Origin: a virus
Length of the DNA stretch: 23,800 nt
Reading direction: 5' to 3' (one strand)
IMG/VR virus record: IMGVR_UViG_3300022696_000149
Location: 1-23,800 of that record
Below the pieces are notes generated by a model that was given only the letters and a program-made list of their open reading frames with translations, did no database searches and was not told the origin of the DNA. The position numbers and the translations under genes were made by a program. Below are positions 23,117 through 23,800 of this stretch, piece by piece (positions within the stretch are counted from its first letter, which is position 1; each line of letters opens with the position of its first letter).

Positions 23117-23602
23117 ATGACTACACGCAATAAGGTAGCTGACCGTAGCTATGATGTTGATGCAGGGGAATTCACATTCACCTTTCACGATGAGAAAGAA
23201 CCTGTGGTTTTGTCACTCGATGATCTGGATGAAGGTATGATTCGCCACCTTGCGCTTCACGGCTTGCGCGACAAATGCGGGGATGCCTTCGCAGACTTTC
23301 AAGGCTTCGATGACGCGCGGGAGAAGGTAGCGCGGATTTGGGGTAACCTGAAGGCGGGCGTTTGGGCAACCCGTTCAACAGGTGGGAAGTTGGCAACTGC
23401 GTTGTATCGGGTTATGCAGGCGACCAAAACCCCACGGACGGAGACGGAATGCCGCGAGGCCTTGGCGAAAATGGGCAAGAAGGAAAAAGCCGATTTACGC
23501 AAGTCACCTGCGATTAAGAAGGAACTGGCGAAGATGGAAATGGAAGCCGCGCAACGGTACAGCGATGATGACGGGCTGGACGTTGGGGAGCTGTTCCAGT
23601 AA
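23117..23602 (+). CDS. Rightward phage protein of unknown function
   Basis: This is a 161-aa protein transcribed away from the structural operon. GAGGTG sits five to six bases before the ATG. The N-terminus (about 1-45) is acidic and beta-like. The middle has LRDKCGDAFADFQGFDDAREKVARIWGNLKAGVW, and the C-terminal half is a charged helix with KEKADLRKSPAIKKELAKMEME and an acidic end. The order of a DAREK-type helix, a LxAGVW segment, a KxDLRKxPxIK segment and an acidic tail resembles a family of small phage proteins often found near replication or terminase genes; its function is not known to me. It has its own promoter, boxA-like leader and terminator, so it is probably expressed early. Confidence 0.75.
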   Translation: MTTRNKVADRSYDVDAGEFTFTFHDEKEPVVLSLDDLDEGMIRHLALHGLRDKCGDAFADFQGFDDAREKVARIWGNLKAGVWATRSTGGKLATALYRVMQATKTPRTETECREALAKMGKKEKADLRKSPAIKKELAKMEMEAAQRYSDDDGLDVGELFQ

Positions 23603-23631
23603 CCAAAACGAGGATAACTAATCAAACCCTT

Positions 23632-23661
23632 TCCGGTATGGTTCGCCCTGCCGGATTTTTT
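23632..23661 (+). terminator. Rho-independent terminator after the rightward gene
   Basis: TCCGG and CCGGA pair, with inner GG-CC closing a TTCG tetraloop (the inner part has one mismatch and one G-U). Six T residues follow directly (23656-23661). It lies about 30 nt after the stop codon of the 161-aa gene. The tetraloop and T-run make it a strong plus-strand terminator. Confidence 0.82.
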
Positions 23662-23705
23662 ATGCCTGTTGCTCGGTGGAGTTGAATGGGCGGGTTCTGA
23701 AAATT

Positions 23706-23726
23706 CCCCATGTACACCTAATGGGG
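23706..23726. repeat. CCCCAT...ATGGGG inverted repeat
   Basis: CCCCAT (23706-23711) and ATGGGG (23721-23726) are perfect arms around nine bases. It contains the first member of the short repeats that follow. It could be a protein-binding site or a small hairpin. Confidence 0.5.
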
Positions 23727-23774
23727 TATTCATCTATACCTAGAAAACACCCGATCTACACCAGATCTATACCT
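23710..23774. repeat. Short repeats with 11- and 22-bp spacing
   Basis: Four related 11-mers are present: ATGTACACCTA (23710), ATCTATACCTA (23732), ATCTACACCAG (23754) and ATCTATACCTG (23765). Start-to-start distances are 22, 22 and 11 bp, one or two helical turns, so all would face the same side of the DNA. They resemble iterons or an operator array. The stretch 23662-23800 holds no supported gene. Confidence 0.6.
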
Positions 23775-23800
23775 GAAGACCTATTTGACCATACCCCCAT

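Noticed and set aside
22994-23188. Leftward 64-aa frame across the rightward gene start
   Set aside because: It overlaps the rightward promoter, boxA and the start of the 161-aa gene on the opposite strand. No family resemblance.

Overview
The window is part of the genome of a tailed bacteriophage, most likely a short-tailed (podovirus-type) phage of a Gram-negative host. The evidence is a head-packaging gene set (small and large terminase, portal, scaffold-like protein, HK97-fold major capsid protein of the SU10-like type), a head-tail adaptor, a P22 gp10-like tail/stabilisation protein, tail-fibre genes and a run of large Gln/Pro/Gly-rich ejection-type proteins. I see no tape-measure, tail-tube or sheath gene. 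No host gene, tRNA, rRNA, CRISPR array, insertion sequence or integrase is visible.

Almost everything from about 22.7 kb down to base 14 is one tightly packed minus-strand operon, read right to left. It starts at a sigma70-like promoter near 22.7 kb. The order is: terminase small subunit, a PD-(D/E)XK nuclease-like protein, terminase large subunit, portal, a small coiled-coil protein, scaffold-like protein and major capsid protein. Then come a Rho-independent terminator and the only real gap in the operon (about 100 bp). After the gap follow a one-TM coiled-coil protein, a class 3 lipase, two small proteins, a fibre-type protein, a beta-rich protein, a fibre-chaperone-like protein, an M15-like peptidase and a 21-residue-repeat protein. 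The operon continues with the adaptor, a second fibre, the gp10-like protein, two small proteins (one GNAT-like) and four ejection-type proteins. The last of these (1291 aa) carries an HEFGH zinc-protease motif. A further gene begins in the last bases at the left edge.

The right end (22.68-23.8 kb) is a divergent control region. A near-consensus sigma70 promoter and a boxA-like element precede a rightward gene of unknown function (161 aa). That gene is followed by a UUCG-type terminator and a cluster of short repeats spaced by 11 and 22 bp.

The most unusual signals are: a 39-bp interrupted palindrome found in both gene-free control gaps of the structural operon; paired direct repeats just upstream of the terminase promoter; a complete class 3 lipase triad in a phage late operon; a nuclease-like gene overlapping both terminase genes; a 104-residue C-terminal domain shared by two fibre-type proteins; and a strict 21-residue repeat followed by tryptophans every 10 residues in a small virion-type protein. 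Functional calls rest on reading motifs by eye. No database search was run.
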